A DNA stretch of 64,000 bases from Gracilibacillus boraciitolerans JCM 21714 (GTDB taxonomy: Bacteria > Bacillota > Bacilli > Bacillales > Amphibacillaceae): NCBI RefSeq assembly GCF_000521485.1, contig NZ_BAVS01000008.1, positions 1-64,000 on the forward strand, written 5' to 3'. The position numbers and the translations under genes are program-made. The notes beneath the pieces are model-generated. The model saw only the letters and a list, made by a program, of their open reading frames with translations, was not told where the DNA came from and ran no database searches. The number at the start of each line of letters is the position of its first letter. The first letter of the stretch is position 1. Of the stretch, positions 21,597 through 31,797 are shown in pieces.

Positions 21597-21623
21597 AAAC
21601 TCCTGTTCAGCAGGAGTTTTTTT
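21597..21623 (+). terminator. Rho-independent terminator after aroA
   Basis: AACTCCTG and CAGGAGTT around a 5-nt loop, with A11 before and T7 after. Confidence 0.9.
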
Positions 21624-22160
21624 GATTACGAAAAGTATATAATCCTTGGCAAATATGGATATTAAGCAGAACTTTATGATACGACGAAAAATAGGAAGAT
21701 ACAGTGAAGCGCATCCACTCGTCTAATCAGAAAGTAATTTTATGCAAAAATCTCCTAAGAACGAGTGGTAATGCACAGAATAGGATGCAAACTATGCAAA
21801 AGTTCAGCAAGATTGACCTTGAATGCATATAAATAACTATTTATTATGCATACCATTAACAAAATTGGAACTGAATGCAGAATATCCGATGATCACATAT
21901 TTTCCACAAGGCATGCTAAAAGTTCTTTACCATATCGAACGGCTTTTTGAATTACTTTTAATATAATATGACTATTTGTATCTCTGATTTATCAAAATGT
22001 TTCATAAATCATTGTTTTTATTGTTAATTTTATTGAAAAATTTGTTATAATGTGAATGATATACATAAATAATGTAGATATGGTTGAATCTTTGCAGAAA
22101 TGCTCTTTGTAGCGTATTATGAGAGAAATACACCGTAATTGAATATTGGAGGTTTAAATA
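21624..22160 (+). promoter_or_regulatory. Long non-coding region carrying the ccpA promoter
   Basis: 537 bases without a convincing gene. Near its 3' end TTGTTA (22021-22026) and TATAAT (22046-22051) form a weak sigma-A-like promoter with 19-bp spacing, leaving an untranslated leader of about 100 nt with a TGGAGG ribosome site before ccpA. The rest has several copies of the hexamer ATGCAA/AATGCA but no hairpin with a T-run and no riboswitch I recognise. Confidence 0.4.
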
Positions 22161-23159
22161 ATGAATGTAACAATTTATGACGTAGCAAGAGAAGCTAATG
22201 TCTCCATGGCTACGGTATCCCGTGTAGTAAATGCTAATCCAAATGTAAAACCGGCAACTAGAAAAAAAGTACTAAACACAATTGAAAGATTAGGATATCG
22301 TCCTAATGCAGTCGCTCGAGGTCTGGCAAGCAAAAAAACTACCACAGTAGGAGTAATCATTCCAGATATTTCAAGTATCTTTTTCTCGGAATTAGCTCGA
22401 GGTATCGATGATATCGCTACTATGTACAAATATAATATTATCTTGAGTAATTCTGACCAAAACAAAGAAAAAGAGCTACGATTAATCAATACAATGTTTG
22501 AAAAACAAGTCGATGGTCTGATCTATATGGGGGCCGAAATTACTGAAGATCATATTCACCAACTTAAAACTTCACCTGTTCCCGTAGCTTTAGCCGCAAC
22601 AATTGACTCTAGTGAAACAATACCATCTGTTAACATTGATTATGAACAAGCAGCATATGAAGCAACTTCATTGTTAATTGGAAATGGAACAAAACATCCA
22701 ATCTATATAACCGCTCAGGAAGAATCAGTCGTTAATACTAAGAAATACGATGGTTATCTAAAAGCTATTAAGGAACATAACAAAGAGGTACAGGAAGAAT
22801 ATATTATAACAGCTGGAACTTCTTATCAATCTGGAATAGATGCTGTAACAGAAATTTTAGCTATGAAAAATTACCCAAAAGCTATCTTTGTTGCTACAGA
22901 TGAAATGGCCTTAGGTGTCATCCATGGATTTCAAGACAATGGTATCAAAGTGCCCGATGAAGTAGAAGTTTTTGGATTTGATAATACAAGATTGGCAACA
23001 ATGGTGCGACCAACTCTTACTACCGTTGTACAACCTATGTATGATATTGGGGGGGCAGTTGCGATGCGCTTGTTAACGAAATATATGAATAAAGAAACAG
23101 TCGAAGAACAAAATGTAATATTACCTCATCAAATCGTTGAAAGAAACTCAACAAAATAA
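22161..23159 (+). CDS. ccpA: Catabolite control protein A
   Basis: LacI/GalR-family global regulator of carbon catabolite repression, 332 residues. The N-terminal HTH and hinge are typical: [34 protein letters not shown] and [14 protein letters not shown], with the minor-groove leucine helix. The ligand domain includes [11 protein letters not shown] and [26 protein letters not shown], which matches CcpA closely apart from one extra Gly from a G7 run at 23049-23055. HPr-Ser46-P would be its corepressor. It stands alone between its own promoter and a strong terminator. Confidence 0.95.
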   Translation: MNVTIYDVAREANVSMATVSRVVNANPNVKPATRKKVLNTIERLGYRPNAVARGLASKKTTTVGVIIPDISSIFFSELARGIDDIATMYKYNIILSNSDQNKEKELRLINTMFEKQVDGLIYMGAEITEDHIHQLKTSPVPVALAATIDSSETIPSVNIDYEQAAYEATSLLIGNGTKHPIYITAQEESVVNTKKYDGYLKAIKEHNKEVQEEYIITAGTSYQSGIDAVTEILAMKNYPKAIFVATDEMALGVIHGFQDNGIKVPDEVEVFGFDNTRLATMVRPTLTTVVQPMYDIGGAVAMRLLTKYMNKETVEEQNVILPHQIVERNSTK

Positions 23160-23172
23160 AATAAATGCCGAT

Positions 23173-23209
23173 AATAAAACTAGAGTGATTTCTTCACTCT
23201 AGTTTTATT
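23173..23209 (+). terminator. Rho-independent terminator after ccpA
   Basis: A perfect 16-bp stem (AATAAAACTAGAGTGA and its complement) with a 5-nt loop. Confidence 0.92.
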
Positions 23210-23246
23210 AATTTAGTCATGTTTTTTACTAGGGAGAGAAAATTAA

Positions 23247-24071
23247 ATGAAAAAAAGAGATTTATTTACTCCAATCGGTATAACAATTGGATTTTTAATG
23301 ATTATGTTTGGAATTGTGAGTAGTGGTGGTATGGGAGGATTTGTTGGATTCATTCAAGGAGCATCTGTCTTAATTGTTTTAGGAGGATTAATCGCAGCGC
23401 TGCTAGTTAATTTTAATATAAAACAAATAAAGACTACAAGATATGTGATTCAAGAGACCTTCAAGCAAAATGATCATGATTTATCAGAACTAATAGATTT
23501 ATTTGAAAGATTATCAGAACGTGCCAGACGTGAAGGCTTGTTAGCGCTTGAAAATGAGTTAGATGACGTCGATGATCCATACATAAAAAAAGGTGTGTTA
23601 CTTGCTATCGATGGAATCGAGCCAGAAGTGATAAATGATATTATGAACGCAGAGATCGATGCTATGGAAGATCGCCATTATCGTGGACGTCTTATTATAG
23701 AAAAGGCGGGTGAATATGCTCCTGCATGGGGAATGATTGGTACATTAATTGGCTTAATCTTAATGTTGCAGAATTTAGAAGATCCAACTACTTTAGGTCC
23801 TAGTATGGCAGTTGCATTATTAACGACATTTTATGGTTCAGTGTTGGCAAACTTAGTTTTTATACCAATGGCAGGTAAATTAGAAACGAAAACAAGTGAA
23901 GAAGTATTTATGAAGCAGGTTATAATCGAAGGTGTAATAGGGGTGCAGTCAGGCCAAAATCCACGAATTCTAAAAGAGAAATTGAGCGCCTTCTTATCAG
24001 AAAAGATGAAAAGTAAAAAAACAGAAGCAGCAGAGGAAAACTATACGGAGGAATCCTTTAATGAAGCGTAG
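23247..24071 (+). CDS. motP: Flagellar stator protein MotP (MotA family)
   Basis: 274-residue stator subunit with four membrane helices: two N-terminal (about residues 8-28 and 33-52) and two after the cytoplasmic loop (about 152-172 and 184-204, AWGMIGTLIGLILMLQNL). The loop holds the torque-generating charges (RARREGLLALENELDD). In B. subtilis MotPS is the sodium-driven stator next to ccpA, and the same place here suggests Na+ coupling. It overlaps motS by 11 bp, indicating translational coupling. Confidence 0.92.
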   Translation: MKKRDLFTPIGITIGFLMIMFGIVSSGGMGGFVGFIQGASVLIVLGGLIAALLVNFNIKQIKTTRYVIQETFKQNDHDLSELIDLFERLSERARREGLLALENELDDVDDPYIKKGVLLAIDGIEPEVINDIMNAEIDAMEDRHYRGRLIIEKAGEYAPAWGMIGTLIGLILMLQNLEDPTTLGPSMAVALLTTFYGSVLANLVFIPMAGKLETKTSEEVFMKQVIIEGVIGVQSGQNPRILKEKLSAFLSEKMKSKKTEAAEENYTEESFNEA

Positions 24072-24861
24072 GAATACACGTCCAGCAGATAAAGGTGCCC
24101 CCCCAAAATGGATGGTTACTTATTCGGATATGATCACGTTAATACTTGTATTCTTTATATTACTATTTTCAATGTCACAAATTGATGCAGAGAAGTTCCG
24201 TGCCCTTGCAGAAGCGTTTCGAAGTGAGACAATTTTTGAAGCAATGCCGTCTATCATAGAGGAAGAAAATCCAACAGAGAATACAGAAGTGTTAAAGGAA
24301 GAAGAGAATGATGATAAACAAGGAGATACATCACAAGCAAATGATGAAAAGGAAGATAATATTCAGTCTGAAGAAAGTCTTGAAACCGTAACTAAAACTC
24401 CAGAACGGGATGAATTAGATGAATTGCTTGCAGAGATAGAAAAATTTTTAAATGAGAATGATTTAAATCAAGTAATCTCAGCTATGAGAACAGACCAAGG
24501 CGTTGTATTAATCTTACAGGAAAGTGTTTTATTCGAAACAGGTGAAGCCACTGTATTAGATCCTGCTAAAGCTTTTCTCGACAAAGTAAGCACTTTATTA
24601 TCTAATATACCCAATGAAGTAAGAGTGGAGGGGCATACAGATAATCGGCCGATAGCTAGTATTCGTTTCCCATCAAACTGGGAGTTGTCTGGGGCTAGAG
24701 CGAGTAGTGTCATTCGCTATATATTAACTACTAACAGTTTCAATGAATCTCGTTTCATTTCAGCGGGTTATGGTGATACAAGACCGGTAGAATCTAATAA
24801 TACATCTGAAGGCTGGAGTGCAAACCGACGAGTAGAAATTGTCATTTTAGATTCAGAGTAG
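24061..24861 (+). CDS. motS: Flagellar stator protein MotS (MotB family)
   Basis: 266-residue MotB-type subunit. One membrane helix (WMVTYSDMITLILVFFILLFSMS, about residues 17-39) contains the ion-binding Asp in YSDM. A long acidic linker (residues 70-120) leads to an OmpA-like peptidoglycan-binding domain (RVEGHTDNRPI; NWELSGARASSVIRY; GYGDTRPV; NRRVEIVI). A C7 run at 24098-24104 gives KGAPPKW, where the family has KGAPKW. It anchors the MotP channel to the wall. Confidence 0.93.
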   Translation: MKRRNTRPADKGAPPKWMVTYSDMITLILVFFILLFSMSQIDAEKFRALAEAFRSETIFEAMPSIIEEENPTENTEVLKEEENDDKQGDTSQANDEKEDNIQSEESLETVTKTPERDELDELLAEIEKFLNENDLNQVISAMRTDQGVVLILQESVLFETGEATVLDPAKAFLDKVSTLLSNIPNEVRVEGHTDNRPIASIRFPSNWELSGARASSVIRYILTTNSFNESRFISAGYGDTRPVESNNTSEGWSANRRVEIVILDSE

Positions 24862-24978
24862 GATGTACAAAAAAGCTAGGAAGTTATTGTAAAAAAACTG
24901 AATCCGTTTTTAGCATTTCATGAAAAAGTTATACATTTTCCGCAGTTTTTGTGACAAATGGAAAAGTAGACATTATAA

Positions 24979-25025
24979 AAACCCCTTCTGGTAGTTATCC
25001 ATTGACCAGAAGCGGGTTATTTTTT
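24979..25025. terminator. Terminator between motS and the convergent TetR gene
   Basis: AACCCCTTCTGGT and ACCAGAAGCGGGTT pair with one mismatch around a 12-nt loop, followed by T6. Confidence 0.85.
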
Positions 25026-25037
25026 GATATAGACGTT

Positions 25038-25676
25038 TTATTTCTTACTAATTTGAAACAATCCCTTCCAAAGTAATTGAACGATGTGTTCGGCAGTTTC
25101 TTTAACAGACGGGAAAATCGGTGTATTATTCTTATCTCTAACATTTCCGACTTGTAAAAGAGATAGGTAAACATGAGTGGAAAAAAGCGGATTGACCTCT
25201 GCAATTTCCTTTTGCTTCATGGAGTCTGTAAAGACTTTCTCAATCCCTTTGCGCATACATTCTTCAGCTTCTTGCATTTTTTTTATTTGTTCATCCGAAA
25301 GAGTGTCTTTTGTCCCCCCCTGCATAAAGCTTTTGTCTAGATCTATATGATAGGTTGCTTTTAAATGTGCCTCTGTGACCTTTATTAAACGATCATACAA
25401 GGGCAAGTCCTCGGATAAAATCAATTGAATGCGGTCATTGATTCGGTTCATTAACTGAATCATTGTCTCCGTAAACAATTCAGCTTTACTGGAAAAATAA
25501 TAATAAACCGTTGCTTTTGTTACTTGACAAGCATTTGCGATATCATCTATTGAAACCATTGGATAGCCGTGGTCTAAGAAAAGTCGCGCAGCTGTTTTTA
25601 AAATAAGATAACGAGTTGATTGTGATTGTTCGTTGGCTCGTGGTCGTCCTGGTGGGCGCCGATGTTGCTTGTTCAT
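25038..25676 (-). CDS. TetR-family regulator beside the carotenoid cluster
   Basis: 212-residue repressor with a TetR HTH at residues 25-70: ILKTAARLFLDHGYPMVSIDDIANACQVTKATVYYYFSSKAELF. The C-terminal ligand domain is not recognised; a C7 run at 25314-25320 gives MQGGTKD, probably with an extra Gly. An Arg/Pro-rich start (RRPPGRPRAN) could contact the minor groove. It is divergent from crtM, and the 244-bp space contains the near-palindrome TACTGTATAGTA beside TATAAT at about 25802-25815, a possible operator. Control of the carotenoid genes is inferred from position only. Confidence 0.85.
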   Translation of the reverse strand: MNKQHRRPPGRPRANEQSQSTRYLILKTAARLFLDHGYPMVSIDDIANACQVTKATVYYYFSSKAELFTETMIQLMNRINDRIQLILSEDLPLYDRLIKVTEAHLKATYHIDLDKSFMQGGTKDTLSDEQIKKMQEAEECMRKGIEKVFTDSMKQKEIAEVNPLFSTHVYLSLLQVGNVRDKNNTPIFPSVKETAEHIVQLLWKGLFQISKK

Positions 25677-25920
25677 AGTTATACGCTCCTATTTCTAAAT
25701 TCCACTTAAGTATACCATATATTTTCTTTATCTTTAATATTTGTTGATATGCGGAGTTCCATAGATAGGAATTAAATTGAGTTGTACAAATATTATTTTT
25801 ACTGTATAGTATAATTAATAAAATGTTTCTTATTCTACAGAAGCATATTTCACCTAATGATTACGAAGAATATTGAAAAAGGAACTTTAGATGAATATCA
25901 ATTATTTGGGAGAGGTCGTT

Positions 25921-26769
25921 ATGAACGCAATGCAAAGAGAAGAGGACTTTTATTATTGTGAGATGATCATAAAAAAGCATTCCAAAAGTTTTTATTATGC
26001 TTTTTCAAAACTGCCTACTGAAAAAGCGAATGCTGTTTATGCGATCTATGCTTTTTGCAGGAAATCAGATGATATCACTGATGGAAATTATTCCGTGCAA
26101 AATAAAATTAAAGCATTGAATCAATTAAAGAGTGAACTTGATTTATTCAGAAATCATGAAGAGTTGGATCAGCCATTATGGCGAGCCCTCAGACATGTGT
26201 TTCATACATATAATATGGATATTCAACCGTTTTATGATCAATTATGGGGGGGACAATCCATGGATGTGAATTTTGTTACTTTAAAAACTATGCATGAATT
26301 AGAAAGATACTGTTATTATGTGGCTGGTTCTGTAGGCTTAATGCTTCTGCCTGTAATAGCCTCAAAAAATTCTAATGTGTTACAGTCTTCATCGGTTGAA
26401 CTTGGAACTGCAATGCAAATAACCAATATTTTACGCGATGTTGGAGAGGATTTTTATGATAAGGGACGAATTTATTTGCCTGCAGATTATTTATCTTGTT
26501 ATAAATATACATACGATGATTTACGAAATGGAATCATTAATCAGAATTTTATCAACATATGGGAAAAACTTGCTGGATATGCTGAATCTTTATATCATAG
26601 ATTTTTACTTGACATTGATCAGTTTGATAAGGACAGTCAACGATCTGTCTACCTTTCTGTTCAGGTTTACAAAGCCATACTAGATGCAGTAAGAGGTAAT
26701 GATTATGACTGCTTATCAAAAAGAAACTATGTGACTGTGGAACGAATTTTGGAAATTGAAAGGACATGA
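25921..26769 (+). CDS. crtM: 4,4'-Diapophytoene (dehydrosqualene) synthase CrtM
   Basis: Condenses two farnesyl diphosphates head-to-head to make the C30 backbone. 282 residues of the trans-isoprenyl squalene/phytoene synthase fold: first Asp-rich motif RKSDDITD (about residues 43-50) and second NILRDVGEDFYDKGRIYLP (about 170-188), with YCYYVAGSVGLML between. A G7 run at 26246-26252 gives WGGQSMD, one Gly too many. The ATG at 25921 follows GGGAGAGG; an ATG at 25891 with AAAGGA is also possible and adds ten residues. It opens the carotenoid cluster and is 6 bp from crtP. Confidence 0.92.
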   Translation: MNAMQREEDFYYCEMIIKKHSKSFYYAFSKLPTEKANAVYAIYAFCRKSDDITDGNYSVQNKIKALNQLKSELDLFRNHEELDQPLWRALRHVFHTYNMDIQPFYDQLWGGQSMDVNFVTLKTMHELERYCYYVAGSVGLMLLPVIASKNSNVLQSSSVELGTAMQITNILRDVGEDFYDKGRIYLPADYLSCYKYTYDDLRNGIINQNFINIWEKLAGYAESLYHRFLLDIDQFDKDSQRSVYLSVQVYKAILDAVRGNDYDCLSKRNYVTVERILEIERT

Positions 26770-26775
26770 TGTAAA

Positions 26776-28275
26776 TTGTCGAAAAGAAAAAGTGTATTGA
26801 TTATTGGTGGAGGTCTCGGAGGACTGTCTGCTGCTATTTCTCTGGCGCAGAGTGGCTATGAAGTTTCTTTATATGAAAAAAACAATCACATCGGTGGCAA
26901 ACTGAATCGGTTGGAGCAAGATGGTTTTGGTTTTGATCTGGGACCATCGATTCTGACAATGCCTGAAATTTTTGAAAGGTTGTTTAGAGCCAGTGGAAAA
27001 AAGATGAAAGACTATGTTCCAATGGTGAAGCTGGAACATCAATGGCGGTCCTTTTTTCCAGATGGCAAACGGATTGATCTGTATCAAAATTTAGATGACA
27101 TGTTGGAAAAGAATTCAAGTTTAAATAAAAGGGATATGCGACAATATCAGAGACTATTAAAATATTCTAAAAACCTATATGAAATGACAGAAAATATTTA
27201 CTTTCAGCATGGCGTGGATAACACGAAAGAAATTATGAAATATACTGGAATGATTGGAGCTCTTAAAAATTTTGATCTGTTTTCAACGGTACATCAGGCG
27301 ATAGATAAACGAATCAGTAATAAGTCATTTCAGGACATGCTTTCTTATTTTATTAAATATGTTGGCTCCTCTCCATATGATGCACCTGCAGTGTTAAATA
27401 TGATGATTTACATGCAGCATAGTCAGGGTGTGTGGTATGTCCCTGGTGGAATGCATTTGCTTGGTGAAGGTCTGGTGAAGCTAGCAGAAGAAGTGGGTGT
27501 AAAGTTTTATACAGGAAAGAAAATTGTTCAACTGCACAAAAAGCATGGCAAAATTATTGGTGCATTACTGGAAGATGGAAGAGAACTGAAAGCAGATTAT
27601 TACATTTCAAATATGGAGGTCATTCCTTTATATGAGCAGTTGCTTGATGAAGATCAACATTATGTCAAAAAATTAAAAGATAAATTTGAACCAGCCAGTT
27701 CTGGTTTGGTCATGCATTTGGGTGTGAAAGGCAGTTATCCACAACTTGCTCATCATAATTTTTCTTTGCGAAAAATTTGAAAAAGCAGATGAATAAAATC
27801 TTTCATCATCATCAATTGCCAGATGATCCTGTTATTTATCTGGTTAACGTGAATAAAACAGATCCGGCACAAGCCCCTAAAGGATACGAAAATTTAAAAG
27901 TTCTTCCGCACATTCCATATATTCAGGATCAACTATACGCAGAAAGACTATGATCGTTTTGCAGAGAAAGTCCTTGTTAAATTGGAGAAGATGGGTCTCG
28001 ATCATTTACGGGAAAATATAGTAACAAGAAATGTCTGGACACCTGAGGATCTTGAACGTGTCTATGGTTCTGATCGTGGTGCTATTTACGGTACCTTATC
28101 CGATCGGAAGCAAAACAAAGGATTTAAGCATCCAAAACATAGTGAGCGCTATGACAATCTTTATTTTGTTGGCGGAACGGTCAACCCTGGTGGTGGGATG
28201 CCAATGGTTACCTTAAGTGGTCAGCAGGTAAGAGATAAAATAGTAAAGCGGGACACAGGCAATGAACAACAATGA
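26776..28275 (+). CDS. crtP: Diaponeurosporene oxidase CrtP (two frameshifts)
   Basis: FAD-dependent oxidase that converts a terminal methyl group of 4,4'-diaponeurosporene to aldehyde. The 495-residue product resembles Staphylococcus CrtP over its whole length: [19 protein letters not shown] (FAD), [39 protein letters not shown] and the end [19 protein letters not shown]. The frame breaks at T5 (27759-27763, needs T6, to read HHNFFF) and at AAA (27943-27945, needs AA, to read AEDYDRF). Both repairs restore family residues exactly. The start is TTG at 26776. Both indels lie in A/T runs, so recent inactivation cannot be excluded. Confidence 0.9.
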
Positions 28276-29673
28276 TACTTTTGTTCTGAAAGAGTTATTG
28301 GAAAGGCAACAAAAGAATATGTCGAACAGCACTGGTCTTTCATTAGCAACCCGAAAAAGCTTACTATTGCGACTTAAATCAATGCTTTTGGATCATGAAG
28401 AAGCTTTTATCATGGCCTTGAAATCAGATATGGCAAAGCACCATTTGAAACCTTTTCATTTGAGATTGCGCTTCTACTTAATGAAATCGATTATGTAAGC
28501 AAACATATGGAGAAATGGAGCAAGCCTAATCACTCCTATTATGTTAAGTTCGGATACGTGGAGGTCATAGAAAGAACAAGTAATCCTTATGGCAGTGTAT
28601 TGATTATCAGTCCATGGAATTATCCTCTCCAGCTTTCCCTTATGCCGGCGATTAGTGCGATTGCCGCTGGAAATTGTTGTGTTATCAAACCATCAGAATA
28701 TACACCGGCAACAAGTGAATTGCTGGAAAAAGTCGTCAACCAAACGTTTTCGTCCGATCAGCTTGTTGTCGTGACGGGAGACGCACAAATGTCTAAAAGA
28801 CTGACAATATTACCATTTGATTTGATTTTCTTTACAGGCAGTCAGCAGACAGGAAAGGCTGTATTACAGCAAGTGTCCCAGCAGCTTACCCCCCCAGTGA
28901 TCTTGGAGCTTGGAGGAAAAAATCCTTGTATCATGGATGAAACAGGTTTTTCAACAGCTGCCATACAGGAAATCGTTTGGGGGGGTAAATTTCTTAATGC
29001 AGGACAAACCTGTATTGCGCCCGACTCTCTCTTTGTACACGTCACCATTTATGAAAAGGTACTGTCCGAAATATCCAAGTCTCTATTAGCTTTTTACGGA
29101 GCCCATCCTGCAGATAGTGATGACTATGCAAGGATTTGCCATCGATCTCATTTTCAAAAACTAATTGATTTTATGAAGCAGGGTGATATTTGGTATGGTG
29201 GTGAGTATGATGAGGACACCCTTTTTATTGCTCCGACAGTGATTACAGATATAGAACAAGGGAGTTCCATTATGCGTGAAGAGATATTTGGTCCGTTACT
29301 TCCTGTTATTCCTTATACAGATTTACAATCCTTATTGTCAGAGAATGAGATTCAACGTGATGCGTTGACAGCATATATGTTTAGTACCAACAAAAGCAAT
29401 ATCCAAATCTATAAGCAACATATGCGATCGACATGTGTAAGTGTTAATCAGGTGATCCATCATGCCGCAAATCCTCATGTCGCTTTTGGCGGTATTGGGG
29501 GGGCAAGTGGTCATAGCAGTTATCATGGCAAAGCAGGTTTTAAAGCATGTAGCTATAATAGGACGAATTACAGAGCCTTTCATTATTTGCATGTTCCGGA
29601 TAAATATCCACCTTATTCGGATAAAGATATGAACGTTGTTAAGAAGTTCGAAAATGGTTTATATAAACGGTAG
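28262..29673 (+). CDS. aldH: Carotenoid aldehyde dehydrogenase AldH (one frameshift)
   Basis: NAD(P)-dependent aldehyde dehydrogenase of about 470 residues, expected to oxidise 4,4'-diaponeurosporenal to the acid. Motifs: [41 protein letters not shown] (general-base Glu), [10 protein letters not shown] (nucleophile Cys) and [10 protein letters not shown]. The frame breaks at AAA 28435-28437, where AAAA gives [13 protein letters not shown] runs of seven at 28889, 28979 and 29497 each add a residue (TPPV, WGGK, GIGGAS). It overlaps crtP by 14 bp. Staphylococci encode this step outside their crt operon; here it is inside. Confidence 0.88.
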
Positions 29674-29727
29674 TTCCCTGGGAAAGAGTAAATATAAAAA
29701 TTTAATGATGTTTTGAGGAGGATGATT

Positions 29728-30201
29728 GTGCCAGTCATTTCGTTGCCAGTCATTTGGATTATTATAATTGATATATTCGCATGGGCTTTTTTTCATCTAT
29801 TTATTTCTGTACTTTGTTTACGGCTACCTTTGGAATTTTTTCTTAAAGATACGTACTGGTTTAAGATATTTCGTTGGGAACGGTCAGGACAATTATGGCA
29901 AAAATGGTTTAAAGTAAAGAAATGGAAGTCGTCAATTATAGATGGTACGATTTTTTTAAAGAAAGGTTACGGTAAAAAGTCATTACATGGAAGCAAAATA
30001 GATGATTTAAAAATATTCGCTACAGAAACAAAACGTGCAGAGTTGACACATTGGCTCTCAATCCTTCCTGCTCCGTTATTTTTCTTATGGAATCCGCTGT
30101 GGGCCGGTTGGGTAATGATCCTTTATGCACTTCTATTTAACCTGCCGATCATCATTGTTCAGCGTTACAATCGCGGACGTATTCAGTCTATCATCTCTTG
30201 A
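29728..30201 (+). CDS. crtO: Glycosyl-diaponeurosporenoate acyltransferase CrtO
   Basis: Membrane acyltransferase that puts a fatty acid on the glucose of glycosyl-4,4'-diaponeurosporenoate, the last step to staphyloxanthin-type pigment. About 157 residues with hydrophobic segments at residues 6-28 and two near the C-terminus (about 108-145), and a central basic region WFKVKKWKSSIIDGTIF, as in CrtO. The GTG at 29728 is chosen, seven bases after GAGGAGG; ATG at 29722 is too close to it. It lies between aldH and crtN. Confidence 0.85.
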   Translation: MPVISLPVIWIIIIDIFAWAFFHLFISVLCLRLPLEFFLKDTYWFKIFRWERSGQLWQKWFKVKKWKSSIIDGTIFLKKGYGKKSLHGSKIDDLKIFATETKRAELTHWLSILPAPLFFLWNPLWAGWVMILYALLFNLPIIIVQRYNRGRIQSIIS

Positions 30202-30254
30202 ACATACGAAAACAACTAATGAAAGCAATATAACGAAATGGGGGGGAACTGCCT

Positions 30255-31781
30255 ATGAAAAAGAAGATTATTGTGGTGGGGGCGGGTGTTGCCGGTCTTG
30301 CCAGTGCGATTAGACTTCAACATGCTGGATATCAGGTGTCATTATATGAGAAGGAATCTACACCAGGTGGGAAAATGAACCGGATTGAAATGAATGGCTA
30401 CAAATTTGATTTAGGACCTACAATCGTCATGATGCCTGAAATATATAGAGAAATATTTGAACTATGTGGACGCAATCCGGATGATTATATACCGATGCAA
30501 AAAGTCGATCCAATGTATCGAGCTTACTATAATGATCGACCTGATGATCCTTTTGATATTTCTTCTGACCTTACAGAAATGACAAAGACAATTGAGTCAA
30601 TCAATGAATCAGACGTAGAAGGATTTTTTCATTATTTGCAGGATATATATAAGCGTTTTATAATTGCCAAGCATGACATTCTCCAACGACCATTCCGAAA
30701 ACAAAGAGATTTTTATAATCTGCCAATGTTAAGAAAGGCTTTGAAATTAAAAACATTTGATACGGCGGACCATTTTGTTGGGAAATATATTAAAGATGAA
30801 CGGTTAAAGCAGCTCATCAGCTTTCAAACTCTGTATATAGGTATTTCGCCTATGAATAGCCCATCTTTTTATACCATGATTCCAATGATTCAATTTTTAT
30901 ATGGTGTCTGGTTTATTAAAGGCGGAATGTATACGATGGCAACGTCTATGGAAAAACTTTTCCGAGAACTTGGTGGGGAAATTCACTATAGCAAGAATGT
31001 GAAGGAAATATGTATTGAAAATGATAGAGCAACAGGTATTGTGGTAGACGATCAAAAAATTTCTTCGGACTTTGTGGTTTGTAATGCAGACTTCCCTTAT
31101 GCCATGAAGAATCTGATTCATCATCCTGTTGCCAAAGGGAAATATACAGATAAAAAAATAGACAGTATGAAATATTCTTGTTCTTGCTTTTTACTATATT
31201 TAGGGATGGATAAGAAATATGAAGAAATCGAACATGTACATAATTTTGTTTTCAGTGAAAATCTCAATGAAAATTTACATGATATTTTTGCCGGAAATAA
31301 ACTGACGAATGCCTCCTTTTATGTATATATTGCTTCAAAATTAGATCCTTCACTTGCACCTGAAGGAAAAGATGGCTTGTATATTTTGATGCCGGTCTCA
31401 AATATAGCTACAGCAGAGTATGAATGGAACAAAGAAACCATTGATTATTATCGCAGCTACATATTAGATTCACTAAAAAAAATCCGCGGCTTTGAAAACA
31501 TAAAAGAAGAAATTGTTTCGGAAACATGCTTTACACCACTAGACTTCGAGTCAAAATTCAATGCTTATAATGGAGCAACTTTTGGATTACAGCCGATATT
31601 GTCTCAAAGCAACCATTTGCGACCACAAAGCAAAGCAAAAAATTGTAGCAATTTATACTTTACCGGAAGCAGTACCCATCCAGGTGCTGGTGTTCCCATT
31701 GTACTCTTATCAGCTAAAATAGCTGCACAAGAACTAATGCATGATGATCAAGGAATATTATATGATTATTCGAGGAAATAA
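30255..31781 (+). CDS. crtN: 4,4'-Diapophytoene desaturase CrtN
   Basis: FAD-dependent desaturase that turns colourless diapophytoene into yellow 4,4'-diaponeurosporene. 508 intact residues: VVGAGVAGLASAIRLQHAG (FAD), PTIVMMPEIY, RDFYNLPML, LISFQTLYIGISPMNSPSFY and TGSSTHPGAGVPIVLL near the end. DFYN and the FQTLYIGI-P block separate it from its CrtP paralogue 2 kb upstream. It has no frameshift. A G7 run at 30240-30246 in the ribosome-site region may be an expanded G4. Confidence 0.92.
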   Translation: MKKKIIVVGAGVAGLASAIRLQHAGYQVSLYEKESTPGGKMNRIEMNGYKFDLGPTIVMMPEIYREIFELCGRNPDDYIPMQKVDPMYRAYYNDRPDDPFDISSDLTEMTKTIESINESDVEGFFHYLQDIYKRFIIAKHDILQRPFRKQRDFYNLPMLRKALKLKTFDTADHFVGKYIKDERLKQLISFQTLYIGISPMNSPSFYTMIPMIQFLYGVWFIKGGMYTMATSMEKLFRELGGEIHYSKNVKEICIENDRATGIVVDDQKISSDFVVCNADFPYAMKNLIHHPVAKGKYTDKKIDSMKYSCSCFLLYLGMDKKYEEIEHVHNFVFSENLNENLHDIFAGNKLTNASFYVYIASKLDPSLAPEGKDGLYILMPVSNIATAEYEWNKETIDYYRSYILDSLKKIRGFENIKEEIVSETCFTPLDFESKFNAYNGATFGLQPILSQSNHLRPQSKAKNCSNLYFTGSSTHPGAGVPIVLLSAKIAAQELMHDDQGILYDYSRK

Positions 31782-31797
31782 ACAGGAGGTATATTAA

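Noticed and set aside
26776-31781. Two CrtN-like genes as duplicate desaturases
   Set aside because: The first has CrtP-specific blocks ([16 protein letters not shown]) and the second CrtN-specific blocks (RDFYN, FQTLYIGI), so they are separate pathway steps.
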